Positions 50,383 to 59,137 of a DNA stretch of 64,000 nt are shown here, piece after piece. The DNA lies in the NCBI RefSeq assembly GCF_051414055.1, contig NZ_JBLKNX010000024.1, positions 9,441 to 73,440 on the forward strand. Direction: 5' to 3'. How positions within the stretch are numbered: the first letter of the stretch is position 1; each line of letters opens with the position of its first letter. This DNA is from Halosimplex halobium. Lineage in GTDB: Archaea; Halobacteriota; Halobacteria; Halobacteriales; Haloarculaceae. Both the position numbers and the translations under genes were made by a program. The notes beneath the pieces were generated by a model, which worked only from the letters and a program-made list of their open reading frames with translations, made no database searches and was not told where the DNA came from.

Positions 50383-50985
50383 CTAAACCTCGATCTGCTG
50401 CATGAGCTCGACCAGCTCTTCGAGTTCGGGGAAGGTGTAGACCTTCACGTCGACGTTGGAGTCGGGCGCCTGGACGTGCGAGTCGAACATCAGCGCCATG
50501 TCGCTCTCGCGGTCGCCGACGAGGTCGTCGACCATCCCGGACCCGGGGCCGAAAATAAAGGAGGGCGGGCCGATGTCGATGGTGGTGTCGAGGACGTCCG
50601 CCCAGCCGTCGATGAACCCGGAGGTCATGATGTTGCCGATCTCCTGAATGGCCGACCGCTCCATGTCGGTGAACCCCCGGGCGTTGGGGTCCGTCTCGCC
50701 CATGTCGCCGATCATCCCCCGGGCGAGTTCCTTCGCGCTCCCGGCCTCGAGGAGAAAGAGGATGTGGCCGTGGGGCGGCTCGACCAGCTCGATGCTGATG
50801 CCGATCTGCTCGGCGTGGCCGACGTGGGTCTTGATGTCCGGGATGTCGATGAAGTTGATCTTGGTGATCTCCATCTCCGTCTCCATCCCCGTCATCTGGC
50901 TGAGGTGGTCCGCGACCGTGTTCCCGCCCTCCTTCGCCATCCTGTTGAACAACCCGAGCTTCCGGATATCTATCTTCAGACTCAT
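50383..50985 (-). CDS. cheC: Chemotaxis phosphatase CheC-like protein
   Basis: The 200 residues contain the CheC/CheX/FliY phosphatase signature (E...N) in DMERSAIQEIGNIMTSGFI, one clear copy, and a beta-rich dimer core with VKVYTFPELEELVELMQ at the end. CheC dephosphorylates CheY-P and interacts with CheD. The gene lies alone here, outside a visible che/arl cluster. A second phosphatase motif, present in some CheC, is not evident. Confidence 0.85.
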   Translation of the reverse strand: MSLKIDIRKLGLFNRMAKEGGNTVADHLSQMTGMETEMEITKINFIDIPDIKTHVGHAEQIGISIELVEPPHGHILFLLEAGSAKELARGMIGDMGETDPNARGFTDMERSAIQEIGNIMTSGFIDGWADVLDTTIDIGPPSFIFGPGSGMVDDLVGDRESDMALMFDSHVQAPDSNVDVKVYTFPELEELVELMQQIEV

Positions 50986-51069
50986 CGGTGACCCTGCGAG
51001 GTGCCGACGGGTTTCGACCCGACCTACATAAGCGGTCCCCCGCCATTTTCGCGAGCGAGACTCGGGGCG

Positions 51070-52938
51070 TCACCCGGACGGGTCCGCGCGCAGCGCGCCC
51101 GTGCGGACGAGCCAGGTGGACGGCCACCGCACGCCGTAGGCGTCGGCCCCCGCCGGCGGCACCGACCAGTCGTCGGTCGCGACGAACGACTGGTCGAGCC
51201 GCTCCGTGATGCCGAGCATCGGCAGGTCGTGGGCGCTGTGCCAGGCCAGGTCCCGGACGAGCGTCGTGGCCTCGTCCGGGTCGTTCGTCGTCTCCAGTTC
51301 GTCCAGCTTCGCTCTGGGGTCGACGGTCGTCGTTCCCGACCCGTCGCGGGCGGGCACGGTCCGGCCGCCGCGGGGGAACTCGTGGCCGCCGGCGATGGCG
51401 TCGCCCTCGACCTGGTGGCGGCCGGTGAAGTACGGGAACGCACCCCGGCTGGCGCCGGGCGTCCAGTAGAGGGCGCCGACCGCGAACTCCCCGTCGGCGT
51501 ACGTCCCGTACAGCTCCCCGTAGGGGACTGTCGCGAGGTCGACGTCGAACCCGAAGTCGTTCAGCGCGTCCACGACGGTCTGGCTCGCGGTCGTCCAGTC
51601 GCTCCAGCCCCCCGGCGTGTAGTAGTCGACCGACACCGGCGCCCCGTCGCCGTCGACCCACCGGCCGCCCGACCGCTCGTAGCCCGCCGACCGCATGCGG
51701 TCCGCGGCGGCCTCGCGCCGGGCGGTCCCGACGCCGTAGTCCGGGTACGACGACCGCTCGGCGCCCAGCCACCGCGCCTGGTCGTCGACGGTGATCCCGC
51801 ACGGGACGGGCGTCGGGACTTTCGTCCGCGGACCCGACTGCCGGACGACCCGCTCGCGGTTCACCAGGTGCGCCACCGCCTGGCGGACCGCGCGCGTCCC
51901 GAAGTGCTCGTCGCCGTGGTTGAAGACGATCCCGTAGCCCCACTTCGACGGGATCCGGACCTCCCGCACCCACTCGGGCAGGTCGGCGACGACGCGGGGC
52001 GGCGTGAACCGGTTCGTCACGGCGTCGACCGTCCCGTCGAGCAGCGCCCGGTGGACACGCCGCTGGACCGGGAGATACCTGAGCTCGTAGCTCGTGAACG
52101 TCACGCGGTCGGCCAGCGGATGGTCAGCGAACCGCTCCAGCCGGAACCGCCGCGAGTCCGCGCCCGCGAGCCTGAAGGGGCCGTTCCCCAGCGGCTCGCG
52201 CTCGCGGAACTCCGTCAGCGAGCCCCCGTCCCCGCCCTCGAACCGCTCGTATCGCCCGGGGTGGGCGTGGATCCGGTCGGTGAGCAACGCGTGTTTCAGG
52301 ATCCGCGGGTGGGTCTCCTCGGCGAGCGACAGTGCGACGGTCCGCTCGTCCCGGGCCCGAACCGCCGTGACGTACTCCCAGACCGCGTGGTCGACCCGCC
52401 GCGAGAGCCGTATCTGGCGGGCCAGGTCCCCGGCCGTCACCGCCCGTCCGTCGTGCCAGACCAGGTCGTCCCGCAGCGTGACGGTCATCTCGGCGTCGGT
52501 GACCGCCCAGTCGGTCGCCGCGTACGGGCGGAACTCCCCCGTCCGGTAGTGGTACTTCGCCAGCGGTTCGTAGAGCAACTGCGCGGCCTTCTCGGCGACC
52601 CGGTAGCTCGTGAACAGGTTGAACTGCAGGTTCGACGGTGCCCCCCGGCCGGTCACGCCGACCAGCGTCACGTCGTTGGGGTCGTCGACCGGCGTCCCCG
52701 TCTCGCTCGGCGTCTCCGCGTCCGTCGGCGTCCCGGTCGGGGGCGGCGTCTCCGTCGGCGTCGCGGTGGTGGTGTCGGTCGGTACCCCCGTCGGCGTCGG
52801 ACTCGACGTATCGGTCGGCGGCGGCGTCCCCGTCGGCGTCTCGCCGAGCAGGGCGTCGCTACAGCCCCCCAGCAGTGCCGCGATGCCGGTACCGCACAGC
52901 GCCAGGACCCGTCGCCGGTTCGGCTCGTCCCCTGTCAT
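51070..52938 (-). CDS. ABC transporter substrate-binding lipoprotein, family 5 (peptide/nickel type)
   Basis: The 622 residues start MTGDEPNRRRVLALCGTG. The N-terminus is a twin-arginine signal with lipobox LGGC, followed by about 60 Thr/Pro/Ser-rich residues (a spacer on the outer membrane face). The family-5 fold is seen in PLAKYHYRTGEFRPYAATDW, LVWHDGRAVTAGDLA, REPLGNGPFRL and the YGIVFNHGDEHF segment. No permease or ATPase genes adjoin, so it may be an orphan receptor. The substrate is unknown. Confidence 0.88.
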   Translation of the reverse strand: MTGDEPNRRRVLALCGTGIAALLGGCSDALLGETPTGTPPPTDTSSPTPTGVPTDTTTATPTETPPPTGTPTDAETPSETGTPVDDPNDVTLVGVTGRGAPSNLQFNLFTSYRVAEKAAQLLYEPLAKYHYRTGEFRPYAATDWAVTDAEMTVTLRDDLVWHDGRAVTAGDLARQIRLSRRVDHAVWEYVTAVRARDERTVALSLAEETHPRILKHALLTDRIHAHPGRYERFEGGDGGSLTEFREREPLGNGPFRLAGADSRRFRLERFADHPLADRVTFTSYELRYLPVQRRVHRALLDGTVDAVTNRFTPPRVVADLPEWVREVRIPSKWGYGIVFNHGDEHFGTRAVRQAVAHLVNRERVVRQSGPRTKVPTPVPCGITVDDQARWLGAERSSYPDYGVGTARREAAADRMRSAGYERSGGRWVDGDGAPVSVDYYTPGGWSDWTTASQTVVDALNDFGFDVDLATVPYGELYGTYADGEFAVGALYWTPGASRGAFPYFTGRHQVEGDAIAGGHEFPRGGRTVPARDGSGTTTVDPRAKLDELETTNDPDEATTLVRDLAWHSAHDLPMLGITERLDQSFVATDDWSVPPAGADAYGVRWPSTWLVRTGALRADPSG

Positions 52939-52984
52939 CGACCGACGTGACACTCAGGAGATACAAAAAGGCGGCCCTTCCGCC

Positions 52985-53674
52985 TCAGTGCTCGCGGTGG
53001 CTGACCGCCACCCCCTCGCCGAGCGGCAACAGCGCCGTCTCGAAGGCGTCGGCCGCGGCGACGGCGTCGAGGTAGTCCGCGATCCCCTCGGTCATGCCGT
53101 CCATCCCCGAGCGGTCCGCGCCGCCCGCCGCACCACCGTCCTCGAAGTACGCTCGCAGGTCGCCGGCGTCGATGGAGCCGCCGGCGACGACGTTGTCCGC
53201 GACCACGACCCCGCCGGGCGCGACGTTCTCCCGGACGGCCTCGAACGCCTCGGCGTAGCGCTCCTTCTGGCAGTCGACCAGCACCACGTCGAACGGCCCC
53301 TCGTAGTCGTCGACCGTCTCGATGGCGTCGCCGTGTTCGAAGGACGCGCGGTCGGCGAGCCCGCCCCGGCGCATGTACTCGCGGGCCTGGTCGAGTTCGT
53401 CCGCGTCGATCTCCGTGAGCACCACCCCGCCGTCGGCGGGGAGTTCGCGGGCGAACCAGTACGCCGAGTAGCCGAAGCCCGACCCGAACTCGAAGACCCG
53501 CTCGGCGTCGGTCAGGCGGGCGAGCATCGCCAGCCACCCGCCGACCGCCGGCCCGACGTAGGGAAAGCCCTCCTCGCGGGCCTGTGCGCCCATCTCCTCG
53601 ATGACTCCGTCGGGTTCGGGACCCAGCGCGGTCGCGTACGATTCGAGGAACTCGGATATCTCGTAGTCGGCCAT
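52985..53674 (-). CDS. SAM-dependent O-methyltransferase (COMT-like)
   Basis: The 229 residues start at the ATG at 53674. SAM-binding motif I is FEFGSGFGYSAYWFA, then LTEIDADELDQAREYM; the metal-binding acidic residue region is LVDCQKERYAEAFE, and APGGVVVADNVVAGG follows. It resembles cation-dependent catechol/caffeoyl-CoA methyltransferases. The substrate is unknown. It is oriented the same way as the lipoprotein gene. Confidence 0.9.
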   Translation of the reverse strand: MADYEISEFLESYATALGPEPDGVIEEMGAQAREEGFPYVGPAVGGWLAMLARLTDAERVFEFGSGFGYSAYWFARELPADGGVVLTEIDADELDQAREYMRRGGLADRASFEHGDAIETVDDYEGPFDVVLVDCQKERYAEAFEAVRENVAPGGVVVADNVVAGGSIDAGDLRAYFEDGGAAGGADRSGMDGMTEGIADYLDAVAAADAFETALLPLGEGVAVSHREH

Positions 53675-53830
53675 GGTCGGGGTTCGGCGGCCGCCCGGAT
53701 AAACGGCGCCGCACCGGCCAGGCGTTCCGGGATCGGGGGTTGTGGTCGGCGCTCCGGCTACCGCGGGCAGCGCGAACGCCACCGCGACGGCAACGGCAAA
53801 CGGCACCCCGCGCCTGCTTGTAGTGCCAAA

Positions 53831-54012
53831 CAGCGTGAAAGCCCCCGCCGGCTCCGGTCGAGGGGCTTGTTGCGCGTTTCACTCGCTCCGCTCGTTGTAG
53901 TGCTTACTGCGCCCGTCTTCCCGGAGCCGGCGGCCCCTTTCATTCCCGCCCGCACAGACTGTCCAGACCAGCTACGCGGGCGGGAGCCGAACGGGTCGGG
54001 GCTTTCACGCTG
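53831..54012. repeat. Nested inverted-repeat element upstream of the P450 gene
   Basis: Outer arms CAGCGTGAAAGCCCC (53831-53845) and its complement (53998-54012) are perfect over 15 bases. Inner arms CCGCCGGCTCCGG (53845-53857) and its complement (53921-53933) are perfect over 13. The region is non-coding and shares the GTGAAAGCCC/TTTCA style of the 27.3-kb repeat. It could be a mobile or recombining interspersed element. Confidence 0.75.
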
Positions 54013-54126
54013 TTCGCGGTAGCTGGGTTCGCGGTGGTCGAGGATGTCGGACCGACGCCCGCAGGGGTATCCACTGCAATCCCCGTCCGTCGAGAGATTC
54101 ATGCCGGTCCGACCGTAACCTCGAAC

Positions 54127-55497
54127 ATGTCAGAGACCCCGCCGGGGCCCAAGGGCGAGCCGCTGTTCGGGAGCAGCCGGCGCTACGCCCGGGACCCCTT
54201 CTCGTTCATCTCGGCGCTCGAATCGACCTACGACGACGTGGTCACCTTCGACATGGGGCCGATGGAGACGTACATGGTCACCGACCCCGCGGATATCGAG
54301 CGGGTCCTCGTCTCCGAGGCCGACGGTTTCCGCAAGCCGGACTTCCAGAACGACGCGCTGGGCGACCTGCTCGGCGACGGTCTGCTCCTGAGCGAGGGCG
54401 ACACCTGGGAGCGCCAGCGCGAACTCGCCAACCCCGCGTTCCGCATGTCGCGGCTAATGGGGATGGCCGACCGGGTGGCCGGCCACGCCGAGTCGATGGT
54501 CGACGGGTGGGACGCCGGTCAGACCATCGACGCCGAGACGGAGATGGCGCGGGTCACGCTGCGCGTCATCCTCGACCTGATGATGGGCGTCGAGCTCTCG
54601 GAGGACCGGATCGACACCGTCCAGGAGCAGCTCGACCCGCTCGGGCGGCGCTTCGAGCCCGACCCGCTCAGGTTCGCGATGCCCGACTGGGTGCCGATGC
54701 CCGGCGACGAGGAGTTCGAGTCGGCGGTCGCCGAACTCGACGCGGTGCTCGACGACATCGTCGCGGCGCGCCGGGGCCGGGAAGTCCGCGGCGTCTCGAC
54801 GGTCGTCGACGCGCCCGCCGACGGCGACGACCCGCCGATGGACTTCCTGTCGGTCCTCCTCCGCGCGCGCGACCGCGGCGATCAGTCCGCGGCGCAACTG
54901 CGCGACGAGATGATGACGATGCTGCTGGCCGGTCACGACACCACGGCGCTGACGCTGACCTACACCTGGTTCCTGCTGTCGGAACACCCCGAGGCCGAGC
55001 GGCGCGTCCAGGCGGAGGTCGACGAGGTGGTCGGGGCGGACCGCCCCACGATGGACCACGTCCGGGAGTTCGAGTACCTCGAGTGGGTGATCAACGAGGC
55101 GATGCGGCTGTACCCGCCCGTCTTCACGATCTTCCGGGAGCCGACCGAGCCCGTGGAACTCGGCGGCTACCGCGTGCCCGCGGGGGCGACCCTGATGCTC
55201 CCCCAGTGGGGCGTCCACCGCTCGGCCCGCTACTGGGACGACCCCGAGACGTTCGACCCCGAGCGGTTCAGCCCCGACCGGCGCGCCGACCGCCCGCGCT
55301 TCGCCTTCTTCCCGTTCGGTGGCGGTCCGCGCCACTGCATCGGCAAACACCTTTCGCTTTTGGAGGCGAAGCTCATCGTCGCCACGGTCGTCTCCGAGTA
55401 CGAACTCGACTTCCGGGGGGAGACGCCGCTGGAACTGATGCCCTCGCTGACGATGCACCCCCGCCAGACGATGGAGATGGAACTCGTCGAGCGGTAG
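54127..55497 (+). CDS. Cytochrome P450
   Basis: The 456 residues start MSETPPGPKGEPLFGSSRR. Motifs: oxygen-activation helix LLAGHDTTALTLTYTW, the ExxR in EWVINEAMRLYPPVFTIFRE, the PERF-like region FDPERFSPDR, and the heme loop FFPFGGGPRHCIGKH with axial Cys404. It is a soluble class of P450 needing ferredoxin-type reductants; the substrate is unknown. The upstream region is a repeat element, and the start is chosen at the first ATG giving a proline-rich opening. Confidence 0.94.
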   Translation: MSETPPGPKGEPLFGSSRRYARDPFSFISALESTYDDVVTFDMGPMETYMVTDPADIERVLVSEADGFRKPDFQNDALGDLLGDGLLLSEGDTWERQRELANPAFRMSRLMGMADRVAGHAESMVDGWDAGQTIDAETEMARVTLRVILDLMMGVELSEDRIDTVQEQLDPLGRRFEPDPLRFAMPDWVPMPGDEEFESAVAELDAVLDDIVAARRGREVRGVSTVVDAPADGDDPPMDFLSVLLRARDRGDQSAAQLRDEMMTMLLAGHDTTALTLTYTWFLLSEHPEAERRVQAEVDEVVGADRPTMDHVREFEYLEWVINEAMRLYPPVFTIFREPTEPVELGGYRVPAGATLMLPQWGVHRSARYWDDPETFDPERFSPDRRADRPRFAFFPFGGGPRHCIGKHLSLLEAKLIVATVVSEYELDFRGETPLELMPSLTMHPRQTMEMELVER

Positions 55498-55514
55498 CGC
55501 CCGCTCCGGCGGCG

Positions 55515-55814
55515 CTACTCGACGGCCGGCGCGTCGTCGTCGGGACGGCCCGGCAGCTCCAGTTCGATCTCCAGTTCGGGATCGTCGACGCCGTCGAAGT
55601 CGACCTCCAGTTCGACGGGTTCGCCGAACGCGAAGGGGAGTTCCCACTCGTCGGTCGCGATCGTCAGCTCGTCGCCGTCCTGCAGCTGTTCGCCCAGGTC
55701 GACCAGGAACGCGCCGGCCTCGCTCGCGTCCAGTCGGTAGCTCTGCTCGAAGTCGCGGCCGGTCCTGATGGTCGTCCGCTCGTCGCCCTCGGTCGTTTCG
55801 GTGTCGTCGGTCAT
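55515..55814 (-). CDS. Amphi-Trp domain protein
   Basis: The 99 residues contain the amphi-Trp pattern: RTTIRTGRDFEQSYRL, then DGDELTIATDEWELPFAFGEPVELEVDF with the conserved tryptophan in EWELPF, ending in an acidic strand ELEIELELPGRP. These small proteins are widespread in haloarchaea and of unknown role. An iron-type box lies just upstream (55825-55844). It is convergent with the P450 gene. Confidence 0.8.
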   Translation of the reverse strand: MTDDTETTEGDERTTIRTGRDFEQSYRLDASEAGAFLVDLGEQLQDGDELTIATDEWELPFAFGEPVELEVDFDGVDDPELEIELELPGRPDDDAPAVE

Positions 55815-55824
55815 CGACCGTTCG

Positions 55825-55844
55825 TTTTAGGCCGTCCGAAAAAA
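55825..55844. promoter_or_regulatory. Possible DtxR/SirR-type box upstream of the amphi-Trp gene
   Basis: TTTTAGGCCGTCCGAAAAAA has the TTTAGG...CC.AAA pattern of the boxes at 57232 and 58419 but is less symmetric. It lies 11 to 30 bases before the start at 55814 and may overlap the TATA box instead. Confidence 0.35.
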
Positions 55845-55931
55845 GCCGTGCGATCCCGGTCGGGTGTGTGCGGCAGACGGGACGGGGAGCGGGACCACAC
55901 CGTGCGGCGACCGTGCGGTCGCCCCACGCGC

Positions 55932-57230
55932 TCAGAAGTCCCCGGCGACGATGTCGGCGACGCGCTCGCGGTCGAACAGTCGTTCGCCCTCGGGGATCTC
56001 GGGGTAGGGGTCGCCGGCGCTGTAGCCCGGCCACTCGCCGAACCGCTCGGGGTAGAGCTGTTTGGCGGTCATCTCCAGCTGGAAGAGGTTCATCAGCGGG
56101 CCCTGGACCGGGTTGGCGCTCGGGTAGACGGCGTCGTTCTCGACGGCCGTCAGCCGGCTCCCGACGGGGTGGTCGGCGAGCGTCTCCCGGACCTGCCCCA
56201 CGTCGTAGTAGGAGGCGATCCCGAACTGGTGGAGGAGCACGTCGGGGTCGACCTCCAGCAGCTCCTCGTAGTCGTAGGTGCTCTGGTAGGTCACGTCGCC
56301 GTCGGCGAAGGCGTCGGTCGCCCCCAGCGGCCGGACGTGCGCGTTGGCGAACCCGGGCGTGTTGATCGTCGACGGGTAGAACGTCCCGTCCACGAAGATG
56401 ACCGCGCCGACCCGCGGGCGCTCGGACTCGGGCGGCAGGTCCGCCCGGATGCGCTCGCGCAGGTCCGCGTGGACCGCGGCCAGCCGCTCGTAGCGCTCGC
56501 GCTCCCGGAACACCGCGGCGACTTTCTCGGCGATCTCCCAGAGCGTGTAGTACTCGTAGTCGTCCCGGTAGGCCTCCGGCGGCTGGCCGTGGTTGCGGCT
56601 GAAGGCGTTGCCGAACCACGGCGCGATCGTCTCGGCGATCTCCTCGACGTCGGACCGGTTCCACCCGTCGAACGACGCCACCAGCGCCGGGTCGACCAGG
56701 TGCAGGTCCGAGTCGAGCTCGTAGAACAGTTCCGTGTCGACGGTGAGGTTGCCCGAGCCGGTGTTGAGCTGGGCGAGGCCCTCGCGGTCGAACGCGACGC
56801 CGTCGAGCCGCTCGTAGTAGGCGTCCAGCGTCTTCCCGCCGGCCTCGGCGTCGAACCCCAGCGAGTTCACCGCGTCGCCGTGGCCGTAGGCGACCGCCAT
56901 GTCCGCGTACAGCAGGCTGTAGACCATCACGTCCGTCGGCACGCTCGCGAACTCGACCTCGCCGACCGGCGCCATCGACACGGTGTAGGGGCCGTCGGGG
57001 GTGGCCGTCTCGGTCGCCGTCGGCGCGGCCGATTCCGTCCCCGCGCCCCCGGGCCTCGGGGTCGCCGTCGCGGTCTCCGCGTCCGCCGGCTCGGGCGTCG
57101 CGGTCGAGTCGTCGCCGTCGCTCGAACAGCCGGCGAGCAGGCCGCCGCCGATGATCGCCCCGCCGTACGTCAGGTAGTCGCGCCGCGTCGGTGCGTTCGC
57201 GCCGTCCGCGTCGTCCGCGTCGTTCACCAT
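55932..57230 (-). CDS. Iron-siderophore-type substrate-binding lipoprotein
   Basis: The 432 residues start MVNDADDADGANAPTRRDY. A twin-arginine signal (PTRRDYLTYGGAIIGGGLLAG) leads to the lipobox LLAGCSS, followed by a Thr/Ala/Pro spacer. The fold is the periplasmic binding type with helical backbone (PF01497-like): VEFASVPTDVMVYSLLYADMA, DPDVLLHQFG, ENDAVYPSANPVQGPLMNLF. It should bind a ferric chelate at the cell surface. No permease or ATPase adjoins. A palindromic box directly precedes the start. Confidence 0.85.
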   Translation of the reverse strand: MVNDADDADGANAPTRRDYLTYGGAIIGGGLLAGCSSDGDDSTATPEPADAETATATPRPGGAGTESAAPTATETATPDGPYTVSMAPVGEVEFASVPTDVMVYSLLYADMAVAYGHGDAVNSLGFDAEAGGKTLDAYYERLDGVAFDREGLAQLNTGSGNLTVDTELFYELDSDLHLVDPALVASFDGWNRSDVEEIAETIAPWFGNAFSRNHGQPPEAYRDDYEYYTLWEIAEKVAAVFRERERYERLAAVHADLRERIRADLPPESERPRVGAVIFVDGTFYPSTINTPGFANAHVRPLGATDAFADGDVTYQSTYDYEELLEVDPDVLLHQFGIASYYDVGQVRETLADHPVGSRLTAVENDAVYPSANPVQGPLMNLFQLEMTAKQLYPERFGEWPGYSAGDPYPEIPEGERLFDRERVADIVAGDF

Positions 57231-57231
57231 G

Positions 57232-57250
57232 GTTTTAGGCTAGCCAAAAC
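57232..57250. promoter_or_regulatory. Putative iron-regulator (DtxR/SirR/Idr type) operator
   Basis: GTTTTAGGCTAGCCAAAAC has a palindromic core GGCTAGCC flanked by TTT(T)A and A(A)AA. It lies immediately before the start codon at 57230, with a TATA-like CATAAGT on the minus strand near 57255-57262. A bound repressor would cover the transcription start. Confidence 0.6.
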
Positions 57251-57294
57251 CGGACTTATGGGTTCCGGATCGGAGGCTGACAGGACGATGACAC

Positions 57295-58323
57295 TCACTG
57301 CGGTGCGCCGCAGCGCGGACACATGGGCGGGCCCTGGTCCGGCAGGGCGAGCCCGCAGTGGGGGCACTCGCCGTCGGTGTCGGGCGAGCGCATCGCCTCG
57401 ACCGCCCGCTCGGTCGACGCCCGGAGCGAGTCGAGCGTCCCGAGCGCGGGCTCGTCGGTCGCGCCCTCGCTCGCGGGGTCGTCGGCCGGGGACGCGTCGC
57501 CGTCGAGACGGGCCGAGAGCAGCCGGACGCGCTCGGCGACGAACGCCTCGTCGCTGTCGGCCAGTTCGGTGACGCGGTCGGCGGGGAGGGCCGGGTCGGG
57601 GCCCGCTCCCGCCGGGCCGGCCAGCGCCTCCGCGGCGCGCCCGCGGACGTACGGGTTCGCGTCGTCGAGCCGCGCGACGAGCGGGTCGGCCGCCGCGGCG
57701 AGTCGCGACGGGTGGGCCGAGCCGACCGCCGCCAGCGCCGTGCAGACGTGGAACCGGACGAACTCGCTGTCGTCGTCGAGGTGGTCGGCCAGCCGGTCGA
57801 CCAGATGGCGGAGCCGGTCGGGGTCGCCCAGCGCCACGAACGCCAGCGCCTTGGCGAGTTTCTCGGTGACCGCCGGTTCGTCGAACGACAGCCCGACCCG
57901 CAGGTCCGCGAGCACGTCCGGCGACGCGACCGCCCCGGGACGCTCCAGCGCCACGTAGCCGAGCGCCTCGGCCGCCCGCGCCCGGACGTAGTAGAACTCC
58001 GCCTCGTCGGCCAGCCGGTCGGCCAGGGCCTCGACGGCCGGCACCGCGGCCGCGGGTTCGCCGTCGGCGACCGCGACGAACAGTTTCGCGGTCGTCAGCC
58101 GGACCGGCCGCTCGTCGTCGGTCAGCAACGGCGTCAGCGCCGTCGCGACCCCGTCGAACAGGGCCGGATCCTCGTCCGCGACCGCCCGGAGTTCCCGGAC
58201 CGCGTCCTTCCGGGCGTCGGCCGGTGCGGCCGCGAGGTCGTCCACTGCGGACCGGACCGCCCCGGTCTCGCCGCTCTCGATCGCCGCCACCACCCGGTCG
58301 GCCGCCGACGAGTCGCCGTCCAT
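57295..58323 (-). CDS. HEAT-repeat protein with C-terminal zinc ribbon
   Basis: The 342 residues contain about six alpha-helical HEAT-like repeats (for example PVRLTTAKLFVAVADGEP, EFYYVRARAAEALGYVALERP, EFVRFHVCTALAAVGSAHP, PYVRGRAAEALAGP). A zinc ribbon CPHCGLALPDQGPPMCPRCGA closes the protein. HEAT proteins are scaffolds; the ribbon may bind metal. It has no membrane segment. It lies between two iron-type boxes and upstream of the siderophore lipoprotein gene on the same strand, with 64 bases between them. Confidence 0.8.
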   Translation of the reverse strand: MDGDSSAADRVVAAIESGETGAVRSAVDDLAAAPADARKDAVRELRAVADEDPALFDGVATALTPLLTDDERPVRLTTAKLFVAVADGEPAAAVPAVEALADRLADEAEFYYVRARAAEALGYVALERPGAVASPDVLADLRVGLSFDEPAVTEKLAKALAFVALGDPDRLRHLVDRLADHLDDDSEFVRFHVCTALAAVGSAHPSRLAAAADPLVARLDDANPYVRGRAAEALAGPAGAGPDPALPADRVTELADSDEAFVAERVRLLSARLDGDASPADDPASEGATDEPALGTLDSLRASTERAVEAMRSPDTDGECPHCGLALPDQGPPMCPRCGAPQ

Positions 58324-58418
58324 TCACGCTCCGTATCGCGGGAGACCCACAAACCGCTTGCGCTCGTTACATCCGACTCCACCCCGCGACCACCGAACGC
58401 CGGGTCCACCTCGACCGC

Positions 58419-58439
58419 GTTTTAGGCTCGGCAAAAAAC
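58419..58439. promoter_or_regulatory. Putative iron-regulator operator upstream of the HEAT/zinc-ribbon gene
   Basis: The first ten bases, GTTTTAGGCT, are identical to the box at 57232, and the sequence then continues CGGCAAAAAAC. It is 96 bases from the HEAT gene start and 126 from the NifU-like start. Confidence 0.5.
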
Positions 58440-58508
58440 ACCAGGTAGTGATACAGGATTTTGGCGCACCCAAAAAATATCTTCGAATGAGCGCTTTACT
58501 ACGCCGAA

Positions 58509-58524
58509 TTTAGGTATCCCTAAA
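58509..58524. promoter_or_regulatory. Putative iron-regulator operator upstream of the NifU-like gene
   Basis: TTTAGG-TATC-CCTAAA is a perfect 6-bp inverted repeat with a 4-base spacer, just upstream of the TATA-like GATTTATGA (58531-58539) of the NifU-like gene. Confidence 0.6.
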
Positions 58525-58564
58525 CACACAGATTTATGATACTTGGGGCCGAAGTGGGTCGTGT

Positions 58565-58891
58565 ATGAGCGCCGAAGGACTCGAACGGCAGACGCGGAAC
58601 TACCTGAGCAACAACGTACCGCAGATCCAGCAGCACGGCGGGAACTTCGAGGTGCGGGAAGTCGACGAGGCCGCCGGGACGGCGACGGTCGCGATCGGCG
58701 GCGCCTGCTCGGGCTGTGGGATCGCGCCGATGACGATGAAGGCCATCGAGGAGCGGCTCCCCGCGAGCGTCGACGGCCTGGAGGACGTGGAGGTCGTCCG
58801 CGCCGGCGGGCCGCGGGCCGCCGTCATGCCCACGAAGACCGACGAGATGGAGGACATGGACGAGTACGAGGACTACAGTCCGCCGTTCTGA
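58565..58891 (+). CDS. NifU C-terminal-domain (Nfu-type) iron-sulfur protein
   Basis: The 108 residues start MSAEGLERQTRNYLSNNVPQ. The NifU domain has GGACSGCGIAPMTMKAIEERL, where CSGC replaces the usual CxxC used to hold a transferable iron-sulfur cluster with two cysteines. The C-terminus is acidic (DEMEDMDEYEDY). It probably carries iron-sulfur clusters to apoproteins. The upstream box suggests iron control. Confidence 0.85.
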   Translation: MSAEGLERQTRNYLSNNVPQIQQHGGNFEVREVDEAAGTATVAIGGACSGCGIAPMTMKAIEERLPASVDGLEDVEVVRAGGPRAAVMPTKTDEMEDMDEYEDYSPPF

Positions 58892-58981
58892 GGCCGCCCG
58901 TCCCCGACCGCCCTACCTGGCCCCCCTCCTGGTCCCCGTATTCGACCGGACCCCCGCTTGACTGTGCCGTGCTCTTGAATT

Positions 58982-59137
58982 TCGCCTCGATGATACAGGT
59001 TCGAGCGCATACCCCCGTCTTCAGGCGGGGGTCAAGCGGACAGTAGTATGAGTCTCCACGGTTCTATCACGGTCTGGATTTCCATCGCTTCCAGTTTTAC
59101 TTTCACTCCGGATGGCTGAGCCTTATTTACGAACGCC
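58982..59137 (-). mobile_element. Relic of another IS200/IS605-type end (minus orientation)
   Basis: A hairpin CCCCCGTC-TTCA-GGCGGGGG (59012-59031) followed by TCAAGCGG resembles the ends of haloarchaeal IS200/IS605 elements. The adjoining 100 bases have no gene; a minus-strand frame reads MEIQTVIEPWRLILLSA and stops at the hairpin, as a degraded TnpB tail might. It lies directly against the left end of the second protein-less element. Confidence 0.45.

Noticed and set aside
54507..57572. 1021-residue plus-strand frame over the P450, amphi-Trp and siderophore lipoprotein genes
   Set aside because: Its Arg/Gly-rich composition and overlap with three well-supported genes show it is a shadow.
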